Shown: positions 46,174 to 59,268 of the stretch, one piece after another | Layout of the letters: each line of letters begins with the position of its first letter | Position numbering within the stretch: the stretch's first letter is position 1 | NCBI GenBank assembly: GCA_032821775.1 | Contig: JAVLRN010000003.1 | Span: forward strand, 1,240,001 to 1,304,000 | Direction: 5' to 3' | DNA from: Sanguinoderma infundibulare | Taxonomy: Eukaryota > Basidiomycota > Agaricomycetes > Polyporales > Polyporaceae | Length of the DNA: 64,000 nucleotides | Position numbers and translations under genes: made by a program | The notes under the pieces: model-generated | Database searches by the model: none | Told to the model about the DNA's origin: nothing | What the model saw: the letters and a program-made list of their open reading frames with translations, nothing else

Positions 46174-47313
46174 ATGGTATGCTCAGTGTCTAGGCTTGGG
46201 AACCATTCTCTAACGCGATATTGCAGTTCAGGAACACTTACGACTCCGATAACACTGTCTTCTCCCCTCAAGGCCGTCTCCACCAAGTCGAGTATGCTCT
46301 CGAGGCCGTGAAGCAAGGATCCGCGGCGGTGGGTCTGCGATCGAAAACGCATGCAATCCTTTTGGCTCTCAAGGTGCGTAACGAACATCCTACATCATTG
46401 TGCGGATGTACTCACTTGCCCATGGATTTGTTAGCGTTCGTTCGGCGAGCTCGCGTCTTACCAGCAGAAGATGTACCGAATAGATGACCATGTCGGCATC
46501 GCGATCGCTGGTCTGACCTCCGACGCGCGTGTATTGAGGTGCGTTTGCATTTATTCGACTGTCCCGGCCGTCTTCGACGCCCGTTTCGTTCTCCAGTAAC
46601 TTCATGAGGCAACAAGCCATGTCGTCCCGCATGCTCTTCAACCGCCCCGCACCCGTGAACCGGCTCGTTGCCGCTATTGCCGACAGTACGTCACCAAATA
46701 GCCATATCTGCCTGTGCTTCAAGTTGACTTCCAACTCGCAACCCTCGAACAGAGGCGCAGGTGAACACTCAGGAATACGGTCGCCGTCCGTACGGTGTCG
46801 GTCTGCTCGTGATCGGACAGGACAAGCAAGGACCCCATCTCTACGAATTCTCCCCCTCAGGCAATTCCTACGAATACTACGCCATGTCCATCGGCGCGCG
46901 TTCACAAAGCGCCAAGACGTACCTCGAGAAGCACTACGAGAGCTTCGCCGACTGTACGTGGCTCCCGTTCTTTGTTCCGGCGACCTAACACAAGTTCTGA
47001 GACTGTTTTGTCCATCGTAGGCACACTTGAAGAGCTCATCCGCCACGGTCTGCACGCACTGCGCGAGACCCTCCAGCAAGACAAGGAGCTCACCATCAAC
47101 AACACCTCAATCGGCATCATTGGTCCCAGCGGCGCGCACGAAACCGAGGTTGGACCCGAAGGCAACTTCCGCATCCTCGAAGGCGAAATCATCGAAGTCT
47201 ACTTGAAGAGCATGACCCCGAAGGAGAGCGCAGATGCGACGGCCCAGGCTCCCGCCACGGGCGACGCTCCTGCAGGGGGTGCGGGCGATGAAGACGTACC
47301 GATGGAGGACTAA
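46174..47313 (+). CDS. PRE5: 20S proteasome subunit alpha type-1 (alpha6, PRE5/PSMA1)
   Basis: This alpha-ring subunit is alpha6 in structural nomenclature. Exon 1 holds only the ATG (46174-46176), followed by a 51-nt intron; exon 2 starts '[20 protein letters not shown]'. '[20 protein letters not shown]' is the alpha signature. '[20 protein letters not shown]', '[20 protein letters not shown]' and '[20 protein letters not shown]' are typical of PSMA1/Pre5, in particular '[13 protein letters not shown]'. The C-terminal tail is Ala/Pro/Gly-rich and ends 'GDEDVPMED', an acidic tail as in other eukaryotic alpha6 subunits. Five or more short introns interrupt it. The stop is TAA at 47311-47313, and COX15 ends tail-to-tail 200 bp away. 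Confidence 0.94.
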
Positions 47314-47513
47314 GCGTGGACCATTCAACATGTTGTAAAATTAGTAGATCCGCAGATATCTCGCAATGTTTTCTTATCCCTGATTGCTTGTGGATTGTGT
47401 AGCTTGGGAAGCCATGCCATTAGTGCGGTGAGGTGGGTGTCTACATGAGATGCGTCGAAAGCGAGTATAGCAATGATTATGTGCTCTACAAGTAATACCT
47501 GATATAAAGCGGA

Positions 47514-49183
47514 CTAGTGCGTAGTGGTCTTTTTAGCATTCCTGAAGGCTTGTCTCCAGGCCTGCGCTGCAGCTCCTGGTCTCCTAAGCGAGATGAGCAG
47601 GTGCATCATGGTCGTCAACAACATGACGCTGCCTGCTTGGTGCATTGCTGCGAGAGGGATGGGTACCAAGTACAGCAGGGTGGAGATGCCGAGTAGCACC
47701 TGGACATTTGCCATCGCAAAAGCCCCGGTAGCCATCTTCTTCGTCAGCGGGGGCAAGGCAGCACGGAGGACCGGATTGAAAGTGGACGCATATAACGCTG
47801 CAGTTGCAATGTAGGTGGCGATGGCCTGGCAACTGGGGTTAAGACGAGGGTTGGGTCTAGTGTTGCGAGCACGCACCAAGCATCGGTGGTCAAACTGGAC
47901 CGTTGTAGGATTCTCGAAGATGTTGCGCCACCAGGTATCCGACCGGTCGGCATTCTTCGAATACGCGGGGTCAAAGAGCTCGTTCGCAGGAGGAGCCAGA
48001 CGACCGCCCATGAGCGGGAACTCGTTGTACAGCAGACCGGCATCGAGACCAGCGACGAATGCACCTGCACAAGCGACCCATGAACTGACATCCTTGGCCG
48101 GTGAGCAGGTGAAGGGAACGCACCAGAAAGAGCAGTAAGGAATACCAGCGCGGTCAAACCCTTGACGTTCCTAAGGAACTTCTTGGTATGAGGGTTCGCG
48201 AGGATCTTCGTCCATGCGCCGTTCTCTTTCAAGCCGCTCCACAGGCCGCTCTGCGCGTACCGCCAGTCTGCAATCGTCGCCAGGCCGGTGTAGAACATGC
48301 CTGCGTACAGCACGAACGCCGTGCCCAAGTGCGCCGCCAGACGGTACTGCGACACACGCGGGACGGCTCCGGGGGTCTCCATGAGCGAATCCTCTAAGCC
48401 CGACTTGACCATGTACCAGCCGAGCGCACCCTGGGCGCCGAGGAGCAGGGCCATGCCGAATAAGTTGCGGGGGAGGGTCGCAGTGAGCCGTCTGCGGAGG
48501 GCGAAGTAGGCGAGGGGGACGACGAAGCCGATACCGATGAGGCGACCGAGGACACGATGGCCCCATTCCATGTAGAAGATGTCCTTGAACTCGCTCAGGG
48601 TAAAAGAGTGGTTCAGCCTGGGTCACAGTCCATTAATTAGGCGCGCAACATGAGCAAGATGAGGGACGTACAGCTTGAACTCCGGGGTGGCCTTGTACTT
48701 GTCGAACTCCTTCTCCCAGTCCGCTTTAGTGAGCGGCGGGAGGACACCGGCAATGGGACGCCATTCCGTGATGCTCAGACCAGACTCGGTGAGACGAGTG
48801 ACCCCGCCAACGACAATGACAGCGAAAACGAGCACCGCGGAACCGAGCAGCCACGCTCCTACCGAGGGAAGAGAGAGGACGGGGAGCTCGCTCGCAGGGA
48901 TTTCTGCAGCGTTCGAGGAGAAGAAACGGGGGTCGAACGTACGGCGCGGCGCACCACCAGCTCGGAGGGCAATGTTCCTGCTAGGGCTCCACAGGCCGGT
49001 CTTCCGGAACGCGCTCAGAGTCGACCAGCATGGCGCGGTCTTGGGCGAGAGCGAGGGCAGTGACGTGGGTTTGAGAGGCGTCCGGTGGAGGAGCCGGGAA
49101 GACCCATGGCGTGAAAGGTGCGCGAGGGAGGCGACAGACCGGCACTCGAGGGCGATCCCCCGGGTCCACAGTCCTGCAAACAT
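47514..49183 (-). CDS. COX15: Heme A synthase COX15
   Basis: COX15 is an inner mitochondrial membrane enzyme that hydroxylates heme O to make heme A for cytochrome c oxidase. The first 90 or so residues ('[20 protein letters not shown]' onward) are Arg/Ser-rich with few acids, a mitochondrial presequence. Eight hydrophobic segments follow, the first being '[20 protein letters not shown]'. '[20 protein letters not shown]' and '[16 protein letters not shown]' are signatures, and His ligands sit in EWGHR, '[10 protein letters not shown]', 'FDHRCLAIATY' and '[10 protein letters not shown]'. Also conserved is '[20 protein letters not shown]', rebuilt across an intron. Four exons; the protein ends '[11 protein letters not shown]'. 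The start codon is 221 bp from that of BOL3 on the other strand. Confidence 0.95.
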
Positions 49184-49404
49184 CCCGGTCGGTCCCCTCT
49201 GTGTCCTGCGCGTCGACGAGAGAGAGCAGCAAAGGGTGTCGAGTACGGCGCGAGAAGCGACGAATTAGAGAGTGTGCATTGACGAGCCAGAGCGGCGGTC
49301 GAGGCGGATCGGGATGACCGAGCGAAGCGCGCGGGCCTGGTGTGCTTTCGCTTCCTCTGCCACCGTCCCCCTTGCTGTTGGACGTGTTCCAGCCAGATTG
49401 CGCG

Positions 49405-49855
49405 ATGCTCTCTCTTGCGCTCGCACGACGAATAGCTCGGCCGTTATTGGCCGCATCAGCCAGGTTCTCGGCCGTGCGGTGGTATGCTGCCACGCAGGCG
49501 AAATTCGCCACGGACGGCGAGCGGCTCATCCACCAGAAGCTGACGGAGAAGTTCCAGCCGTCTGAGCTGCATGTGGAGGATGTCTCTGGTACGTCGCGCA
49601 TAGAGTGGTGGTGTAAAGGGTGGGTGTTTAATAGAACCGCAATCGTAGGCGGATGCGGCACATTCTACAACATTATCATTGCGAGCGAGGAGTTCAAGGG
49701 CCTGTCATTAGTCAAACAGCAACGGCTTGTGAACCAGACCTTGAAGGAGGAGATCCAAGGCATTCATGGCCTTCAGGTAAGTCCTCTTTTGCTATGCATT
49801 GCTGCTGGAGCTCACAATCATCCTTCGCTAGCTGAAAACTTTGGTGCCTTCGTAG
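49405..49855 (+). CDS. BOL3: Mitochondrial BolA-like protein BOL3 (BOLA3)
   Basis: This is a mitochondrial BolA protein that, with NFU1 and glutaredoxin 5, helps deliver [4Fe-4S] clusters to lipoyl synthase and succinate dehydrogenase. 'MLSLALARRIARPLLAASAR' is a mitochondrial presequence. The BolA fold includes 'GERLIHQKLTEKFQPSELHV', then 'VSGGCGTFYNIIIASEEFKG' across an intron, with the GGCG Cys typical of BOLA3. 'GLSLVKQQRLVNQTLKEEI' includes the helix-turn region, and the expected conserved His is in 'IQGIHGLQ'. A small final exon encodes 'LKTLVPS' (stop TAG at 49853-49855). Three exons, about 107 residues. A further in-frame ATG at 49342 would add a Pro/Leu stretch and is not preferred. 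Confidence 0.93.
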
Positions 49856-50059
49856 ACGTGGGCACATCCAGGTTCGGCTTGATACTTTATCACGTCCTTA
49901 CGTCGTGACACCATCTCAGCAACGCACTGAGTTGTCTGCAGACTTCAAGGTCATCCTTTGTTTCAAGCAAGAGTGAGGGGTGAAGTTGCACATTACTCTA
50001 CAACGCGCATGATACATATACATATTATCGTGTATACCATAATAAACCTGCTCAACGGA

Positions 50060-51377
50060 CTAGTCCTTCGCAGCCAAAAAAGCATCCAGTTCTGCATCTA
50101 AGTCTTCCTGAGTAGGCCTTGCCCGTGGTGGTCGTCTTCCCCGAGATGTCCTATCCCTGCTACCCCTCCCGCTTCTCTTCCGAGGCTCCGTGAGCCTGTC
50201 GTGCAATCCAACCCTCCCTTCATTCCACGACCTGTCTTCTTCATCGCGCCGGGAACGTGCACGGCGCGGAAGGTCAGCGATTACGCGCGACCCGTGCGTG
50301 TCCGGGTGCGAGCGTATGGCCGAGGTGCGCTCGAGAAGCGTCTTCCCGTCGCCCCCGATGTAGTCGGAGCGCATCTTGGATGGGGGCGACGGGGGTTGCG
50401 CGTCCTCGTCTTCCGCCAAGAAGTTGTCAAGCTCTTCGTCCAGCTGTGCCCTCGTCACCGCGTCGTCGACAGGGTCCTGCTGGGGGCGGCGCCGCTTCGG
50501 GGGCGGAGGGCCCTCCTCAAAGGTCTTCCCTGCGCTGCGCCCGTACTTTTTGTAGAACTTGCTCTGGTTCTTCGCACCCTTCTGCTTCACGTCCTCCACC
50601 CGCGCCCACCGCATGCGTAGGATACCCTTCAGCCCCTCGCTCTTCCCGAGCGTAGCGTTGATTCTGTCCTCAGCGGGCCAGAGGGGCACGGGGATGGGCT
50701 TGGCGGTGACGGAGTTGTCATCCAGAGCCGGCTCCTCTGCGAGCGACTTCTGGAGGACGCGGAACGCGCTGCGCGCGTCGGACTTGGAGTCGAAGACGAG
50801 AATGCAGGTGGTGTCGTCTATCCACTCGAGGCCGAGGGGGTGCGCGTCGAAGTGGGTCGCGTATGCGAAGATGTTCGAGGTGGGGAGGTGGGAAATGGGT
50901 GTGCCGTGAAGGAGGATCGCGTTCTCGCGGAATGGCGAATCTGTTGCGTTGTGTCATGAGCACGAATCCCACTGTGATGGTTTGGACTCTGCGCGTACCT
51001 GCTTCATCCATCTCTTCGTCCCTAGGCGTGTCATCATCCTCGTCCTCGTCTCGTCGACGCTGAGCATAGGACAATGCAGATGTACGAAGGCCACCCAGTC
51101 CAAAGGTCCAGAACATCAAGGTCAAGGAAACAGCACGTAGGACTCCCAGATTAGGGCTCAAAACCTATGTCGCGTATAGATGCTGCCCGCGCACCTTTCC
51201 CACCCGCGACTTTGACGCGTCGGAGAGCAGGTAGACTTTCGTGTTGCCGATACGGTCTGCCAAGGACCGACCGCCTTCGGTGGACTCCAAGGGGGCCGCT
51301 GATTCCATGTCTCCTGAGTCGATTGGATCGTCGTATGGGAGTGCAGGCGTAGCAGTGGCATCGGGATAAATGTCCAT
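50060..51377 (-). CDS. NCBP3-like RNA-binding protein with two LD-x-ELD motifs
   Basis: This resembles nuclear cap-binding protein subunit 3, whose RRM-like domain binds capped RNA and which links to mRNA export. It starts 'MDIYPDATATPALPYDDPID'. Then 'LADRIGNTKVYLLSDASKSR' precedes an acidic stretch. The NCBP3 domain reads 'SPFRENAILLHGTPISHLPT', 'SNIFAYATHFDAHPLGLEWI' and 'DDTTCILVFDSKSDARSAFR'; the core 'LEWIDDTTC' is the family signature. After a basic region come 'AQLDEELDNFLAEDED' and, at the very C-terminus, 'EDLDAELDAFLAAKD'. These match the LDxxLDxYM-like UAP56/Sub2-binding motif of export adaptors. Between them the protein is Arg-rich with short RGR/SRR patches. At least three exons. 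Divergent from KRR1 by 218 bp. Confidence 0.8.
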
Positions 51378-51595
51378 GGTAGAGTGTGTGGGGGAGGAGA
51401 CTGGACAATGACAGCCTGGTCGGCCGCAAGCGAATAAGTAGCAATTCGATGTCGGGACGTATTCCCAGCGCCTATCACTGTAGCCGGCGCTTAACCTTGG
51501 GTTTTCGAGTCTCGCCCTGGCGGTCGGCCGCGGCGTTTCCTAACCTTGCTCTCTTGTACTCGTCCTCAGGACCTCCCCGCACATACAAAGTCAAC

Positions 51596-53133
<1,538 letters not shown>

Positions 53134-53482
53134 GATGCACTTGTCGTCACGCGATGCCGCGGTTCCGTCGACTATATGTCTTTTGTTCGATATCTGTTAC
53201 CCTTCCTTTTCCGTCATACGTCCTCTATACTATCATGACACTGGAGCAGTTCGAGGCGTGTTCAATGTTGCGGTTGTCGGCGACGAGATGGGAGAGTGAC
53301 TCGTTGAGCGTTACATACTGTGGTGCATCACGGGCGTCACACTGGTCGCGGGCATTGTACTCGCTCTTTCCGTCACCACCATCTCCCACAAAAAACGCAC
53401 TACTGTATTCTCTCGTATTGGTGTCTCGGCGCATTCGACCCCTACTTCTATTTGGCTCTTTCTCCCATAGACTTCATCAACG
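53134..53482. other. Intergenic, promoter of the Gln/RGG-rich gene
   Basis: This 349-bp stretch between KRR1 and the next gene is pyrimidine-rich near its end. No gene visible. Confidence 0.5.
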
Positions 53483-56400
53483 ATGAACAAGAATCCTTTC
53501 GCGACGGCCGCATACACCCAGCAGCCTCCCCTCCCTCCCGGTCCTCCTCCGCCTCAGCCAGCTCAACCGGACTACTCCGCGTATTGGGCCGCCGCCGCCG
53601 CCGCTCAGCAAGCTAGCGCGGCTGGCGCGTACGGTGCGCAGTGGAACGCGTCACAAACTGCTCAGCAGGCAGCAGCTGCAACCGCCGCTCGTCCCGCTGA
53701 TCAAGCGCAACTCTACGCAAACTATGGCTACGGCGCGAACTGGCAGCAACAACAGCAGCGCCAGCAACAGGCCCAGCAACCTCAGCAACAACACCAACAC
53801 CAGCAACACTTCCAGCCTCCTCCCCCTGTTGTCCAGCCGCCCCCGCCTCCCCCCCAGCCCCAACCGCAGTACAGTCCTTACCAGCCTCAAGCGGGGGCGT
53901 ACCAGCAGCCCTACGTGCCTCAGCAGGCAGCCCAGGCAGGTCCCCAAGCTCCACCGGCACCGTTCCAGCAAGCGCCGCACCAGGCGTATCAGCAACAGCC
54001 CCAGCAATTCTTCCCCCAGCAGCAACAGCATCGACCGAACCGCCAGCACAGTCAACACCTTGCTTCTCCCCAGCAGTTCCCGCCCGCGAAGCGTCAGCGT
54101 TTCGATGGTCCGAACCAGCATCGCGGTCCTCCTCCTCCCCCGCCGCCCCAGTTCCAGCCCCCTCCTCCCCCGCCTCCCATGCAGCAGCCAGGCGGATACG
54201 GTCCAAACCTGAACCAAGGACAGTACGGCCGAGGGGGCGGACCCCAGCAGGGTGGTCGGGGAGGCTACAATGCGGGGCGTGGGGGTAACATGCAAGGGCG
54301 CGGTCGTGGCGGTGGGTCGATGGGCATGACCAGAGGCACGAACCGTGGTAGGGGAGGAGGAAGCTACAACAACATGGGTGGTCGGGGAGGAAACCAGGGT
54401 GGGGGTACTGGTGGCGGCAGCTTCCGCGGGCAAAGTTCCAATCGCGGCGGTTACGGAAACAGGGACAATCGGCGCGGCGGTTCGTTCTCGAACAACCAAG
54501 GCTACGGCCAGCAGCACCAGCAACACAACCAGCAAAACTACCACACCCACCACCAGACCCAGTCGTTCCGAGGCCGTGGACAGGGATACTCGCACTCGAA
54601 CCGCGGTGGTCGACACGGTGATTCCGCTTCTACGAGCAGCCGCGACAACGTCAGCACGGTGCCGGGGTCCTTCTCTTCTGGTAAGCGGGACGAGAATAAG
54701 CGGACGCTGACCGACTTTAAGATCGTCGGTCTCAAATTCCCAGACCTGAACTGGATTTGGGGATCGATTCCTGACGTTGTCGACCCTGCCGCGGTCAAAG
54801 ACGAAGTCAAGCCTGCTACTTCTGTTCCCTCTGACGCGCCTGCGGCCGTCCCGCCATCTGATGGAACCGCTCCAGCGACTGCTGAGGGTGCCAGCACTGG
54901 CGCGGATGCCGTGGCTGCTGTCGTTCCTGCTCCTGCTCCCGCTTCTGCTCCTGCTCCTGATGCGTCTGCTGTGAAGGCGGAGATTGAAGCCTTGCTTCCT
55001 CCGCCCCCTTCACGGGTCCGGATGTACTTCCACACGCCCGTTTCTCCAGATGACGCGCATCCTATCTCTCAGTCTAGCTATGCTACGTCTCTTCCGAATG
55101 CGCGCAAAGGCAAGCGCAAGAAGCTCGAGGATGATGATGGCGACTACGAGGAGGGACGGGGTGCCCCCCCTCCCCCGCCTCATGCTTCTAGTGGGGACTA
55201 TGACGGTGTCGGCCGTGACAGCGTAGCCCCAAGCGTCGCCGAGACGACGAGCGAGGGCGATTGGTTGATGGCTGCCATTGGCGAAGAGGACGGCGAAGGC
55301 GGAGAAAATTTGCATGTCAGTGAAGTCGAGCACTTCCTGGACAATGGCGAAGCCGGCGATGGTGATTATGGTAAGCGTCTGTCCATCACTGAGACTGCGC
55401 ATGTGTGGACCATATTGTTCACACGCAACCTCGTTCGCACCACTAATATGGCTCTTTTATCATTTTTGAAGGCAATGAGTATATGCAAGGGGATGGACAC
55501 GACGGTGACCACACGATGGGCGACGAGGATGCGCAGGGCTCGGAAGTGGGCCCTGATGACGAGCACTACACGAGTTATGTTGCTAATGGGCCGCATGACA
55601 CCGCCGAACATCCTCTGGTCAATGGCGATGGCTACGCCAATGCGCCTTCAGGCTCTCAGGAGCAACAAGAAGGCGGCGCTGTCCCGGCTGCTCCTTCCCA
55701 AGCTAACCAGAACCAGAACTCGCAGCACACCGTCTCACCTACCCCTCCTCTCCATGTTTCGAATGGGAGTGCTCCCCCTCCGGACACTCCTTCTGCCGCA
55801 GCTCCTGCCGACTCTTCGTCGCAGAGTGCAGGTCCGAACGCTGAGGTTCCCCAGACCGCCGCCCCAGCTCCCCATGCCATGCCATTGCAGGCCATGGATT
55901 CTCTTTCCACCGTTCCGGACACCAACCAGGAGCAGGTCCAAACCTCTCCCTATGCGTCCACTGTCATCGATGGCGCCGATGGCTCCGACCAACACGACTA
56001 CGAGGGTACGCAGCCCGCGAGCCAGTACGACGAGAATGCGTACGGGGCTGAGAATGGAGCGGCTCTTGGTTCCTCCCCGACGCCTGCCAATCTCCTTGGG
56101 GAGAAGATTCCTTCCGCGAACCGTTTGTCCGTGTCGTACGCAGGCGCCACGAGGAGGCTCGTCATCGATGCGGAAGTGGTGCCGAAGCTGAAGGTCTTCA
56201 GGGCTGAAGGCCGCATTGAGGTCACTGTTATACTGATGGCCGATGAGCGTGGCGGTTTTAAGGGCATTGCTGTAAGTCTTAATCTCACTCCATGGCCATC
56301 CATGCCTGTACTAATTATCTCCTCGTAGATGGAAGGATGTTCTGAAGAAAGCACTTACATCTCGCTTGAGCTCTCAGAGCAGCTGGAGAATGACACCACC

Positions 56401-57109
56401 GTCCCTCCCCTCTGGAAGGCCAAGATCCCGTCGGAAGTCCAGCTCGTCCTCTACTTGGACAAGGAGAAGCCGTTGTCGGAGCCTCGCTGGGTGAAGACGG
56501 GCGACGTCCAAGAGTGGCTGAGAAGCATGTTTGGACGCATGTTCTGGGTCGCCGGGGATGCTGCAGATGGTTGGGAGAGGAGAGTCGAAGTCGTCGATCC
56601 CGATCCGGTACGCACACCTCTTCTCCCTCTTGATCTTTCCCATTCTCACGCTCCTGCAGGCCCCGACCATCTGGACGCTTTTGGAGTCCTGGGCTAGCAA
56701 CTCTAATGTGGGACAGCTCACGGAGCGCCAGCGCTTCCTGCGCACGCACATGGCCGAGACCGACAACATCCTCGAGATCCTCCTCCGCCTCGTGCGCGGC
56801 GAGCGGTCGACGTTCACACAGAACGCGCCCATCACCCCGCCCTCGATCTCGGGTCCGCTCCTCTCTGCCCTGTCCCCAGGCTCTGCCCACGGCGCGCAGC
56901 AGTCGCACGTATCGCTCGCCGTGCTCGCCATCTTCCGCCTCGCCGTCGAGTACGCCAAGAAGGCCGCGGGCGACAGAGGGAAGGGAGAGGCTGAGGAGCG
57001 CGTGGGCGAGATCATCAGGAGCCTGCCTTCGCACCTGATATACAAAAGCCTGGACGGTATCTTTAAGGAGTGGCGGGTGGAGAAAAAGGGTGGCCGCGTG
57101 CCCGCCTGA
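53483..57109 (+). CDS. Large Gln/Pro- and RGG-rich protein of unknown function
   Basis: I do not recognise this protein, about 1,140 residues over four exons (53483-55370, 55472-56271, 56329-56607, 56660-57109). Residues about 1-240 are Gln/Pro/Ala-rich with poly-Pro runs and a nuclear-signal-like 'PPAKRQRFDGP'. Residues about 245-390 are RGG/GRG-rich, a typical RNA-binding and arginine-methylation region. A short conserved-looking piece follows: 'TDFKIVGLKFPDLNWIWGSI' and 'RVRMYFHTPVSPDDAHPIS'. Then comes an acidic, Ser/Ala/Pro-rich linker. The C-terminal 330 residues look globular: 'NRLSVSYAGATRRLVIDAEV', 'RIEVTVILMADERGGFKGIA', 'VQLVLYLDKEKPLSEPRWVK' and 'GEIIRSLPSHLIYKSLDGIF'. A nuclear RNA or chromatin role fits the composition but is inference only. 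Splicing is clean, so it is a real gene. Confidence 0.8.
53735..54065 (+). repeat. CAG/CAA-rich low-complexity coding tract
   Basis: Interrupted CAG/CAA runs encode poly-Gln mixed with Pro and His. The mixed codons suggest amino-acid-level selection rather than a pure microsatellite. Confidence 0.75.
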
Positions 57110-57644
57110 GCGCGCTTGCGGCGAAGTTCGGGGCTAGTGGTACGGGGTGTGGTGCAGGCGTGTTTCGTTTTTGTCTGTATTCATGTTTCTTGTACTTCGC
57201 GATTGTCTCCGTCTCCCGCTTCCAAACATTGAAAACGAACGGCTGTTCTCCTTTATACCCCGCTCACGTGTCTTGGACAAATGGTGCATTTGCGACATAG
57301 AAGCTTGGGGTCTGCGGCAGCTTATTGCTGCACGGCCATCAACGTCATTGCGAGTAAGATCCTGAGTCGCTACCTACGAGATACAATACAGTAGACAGAA
57401 GCCAGCTAGTATATACAAGCACTAAGGCGAGTAAGAAGCCAAAAACAACCCCGGCGCAGAAATACGTAGGTAGGCATAAGAAATCTATGATCGTGAGAGG
57501 GACAGAAATGTCGGTGTAGATGAACCGTCCCCATATCCTCCAGCCGCAAGATCAAGCGAGTAGCCATCCTACCTCGCTCCTCCAAACACGTGTAACCGCG
57601 CCCGCCAATACTTGGACAGGGACACGACAACAGACCAGGACGGC
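57110..57644. other. Convergent intergenic spacer
   Basis: This lies between the stops of the Gln/RGG gene and the CBM48 protein gene. No gene is visible. CACGTG-type hexamers occur (about 57265 and 57585) but not in a promoter position. Confidence 0.45.
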
Positions 57645-59268
57645 CTACGTCGAGGGCTCGTTTCTGGCATGCGAGAAGGCATCCCTGAGCCTGCCCAACA
57701 AACTCGCCCGCTTGTGCCGGTGGGAGCGGCTCGAGACCGAGTCCTTGCCGTCGCCGTTGGTCTTCTGACCGTTCCGCTCGCCAAGCTCGCTCGCATTGGT
57801 CTCGCCAGATGACCGCCTGCGCGAGTGCCTCAGGGAGCGCGCCGACAGGGAGGGGAAGCGCATCTTCTTGTTGTCCTTTGTCGGCGTCGGCGTCGGGGTG
57901 GTCGACTTGCCGTTCACGCTCGCGGCGGCTGCCTTCTCGGCTCCGTTGACGGCGGTGGGCGTGGACGGCTCGGCAGAGCCGTTGGCCGGTGCGGGCTTGG
58001 GCTCGGTTGTGCCGTTAGTGGTGGTGCCGTTGACCGGGGGAGCGGGTTTAGGCTCGTTTGTGCCGTTCGTGGTGTGGCCGTTGACGGGAGCCTTGTTCTC
58101 GGCAGGGGGGAGGCTGCTCGTGGCAGGCTTCTCTTCGGCCGTGCCGTTGACAGGTGCAGGGACGGGTGTCGATGGCTTGACTTCTGGCGCCGTTTTAGCC
58201 GGGGCGTGCGTCGATGGTTGGTTTTCTGGCGCCACTGTAGCGGCAGCGGGGACGTTCGAAGGCGCTTCAGAGTCCAGGGCCTTGGTCTCGGATACGTCTG
58301 CGACAGGCGCGGAGGTGGAGATGGGCTCGGCAAGAGGGAGTATCCCGACCCGAACCTGACGCGCGACATGCACGGGCTTGGACGGCGGGACAACCGCGTT
58401 TGCGACCTCAGTCGTAGCTGTGGCGGGCTGAGTTGGCTCAGGCGCGGGAGCTGGAGTGGGCTCGAGGGAGACAGTAGGCTCGTCCTTGGGGGCGGGGTCG
58501 ATCTTGGGAGGCTCCGGCCTGGGAGGATGTTCGATCTGGGGAGTAGGCTTGCTCGGAGTCTGTAAAAGCCAACCGAGTCAGGGGTAGGAAGAGATTCAAT
58601 TATAGCTCCTACGCACCGGGGCTGCAGACGTCTGTGCTGGAGTCTCGGTTGTTCCAGGAGCCAATGCTTCTACCATATCGACCGCCGCCTGCTTGGCAGT
58701 CACTACAACGCCAGTCACTGCTGCAGTGACCGCGCCCACCGCGCCCGCTGAGCTCGCGTCGGTCCCAGACTCATTCGGCTCGGTGTGGGGTTTGGTGTCA
58801 ATCTCGGGCTTGGGTGTGGGCTCCCGCTTGGGAAGGGTGGGCTGGCGCTGGGAGCGCGCAGGGGCGCGGAAGACGTTGTTTAGGTTGCCTTCGCCGTCCA
58901 TCTCGGTCGGTCGATCGTCGGTTGTGGTCCACCTGCCGTCAACGATGTACTTGTACGCGACTTTCTCGCCCCAGGGGATCTGGACGAGGCCTTCGAAGAA
59001 TCCGGAGCTGGATTTGGACAGATGGCGGGTACATGACCACTGCATATATATGCGCGTTAGGACCCTCCATTCTTATGGAGATGCGTGACCTGAGGCGGGA
59101 CGAGCGGGAAGGGCTCGAAAGAGACTCACCCCGTCAAAGGACCCGGTGATGATGACGTTGGAGGCGTCACGGTGCGGCCTGTGCATAGCGGTGGTCAGGA
59201 ACGACCTCAAGCGAGCGCGATCGACAGTGGACGCACCAGCGGAAGGTGGCGTTGTAGAACTCGGACAT
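57645..59268 (-). CDS. AMPK-type glycogen-binding (CBM48) domain protein with disordered tail
   Basis: The N-terminal 90 or so residues form an AMPK-beta-like CBM48 domain: 'MSEFYNATFRW' joins 'PHRDASNVIITGSFDG' and then 'WSCTRHLSKSSSGFFEGLVQ' across two introns. 'IPWGEKVAYKYIVDGRWTTT' and 'DDRPTEMDGEGNLNNVF' complete it, with the carbohydrate-contact Trp residues kept. It resembles yeast Crp1/Mdg1, which share this domain but are not AMPK subunits. The remaining 400 or so residues are low-complexity, rich in Pro, Ala, Thr, Glu and Lys, with several imperfect 'PVNGTTTNGTTEPKPAP'-like repeats. It ends with a basic Ser/Arg/His-rich segment ('LRHSRRRSSGE' is a likely kinase site). No AMPK beta C-terminal (ASC) domain is present. 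Divergent from EFM6. Confidence 0.85.
57925..58200 (-). repeat. Imperfect coding repeats (PVNGT/EPKPAP) in the CBM48 protein
   Basis: Several diverged copies of a unit encoding VNGTxxNGTxEPKPAP occur on the minus strand. They appear as recurring gccgtt(g/a)ac and ggctcggt pieces on the plus strand. Confidence 0.65.
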
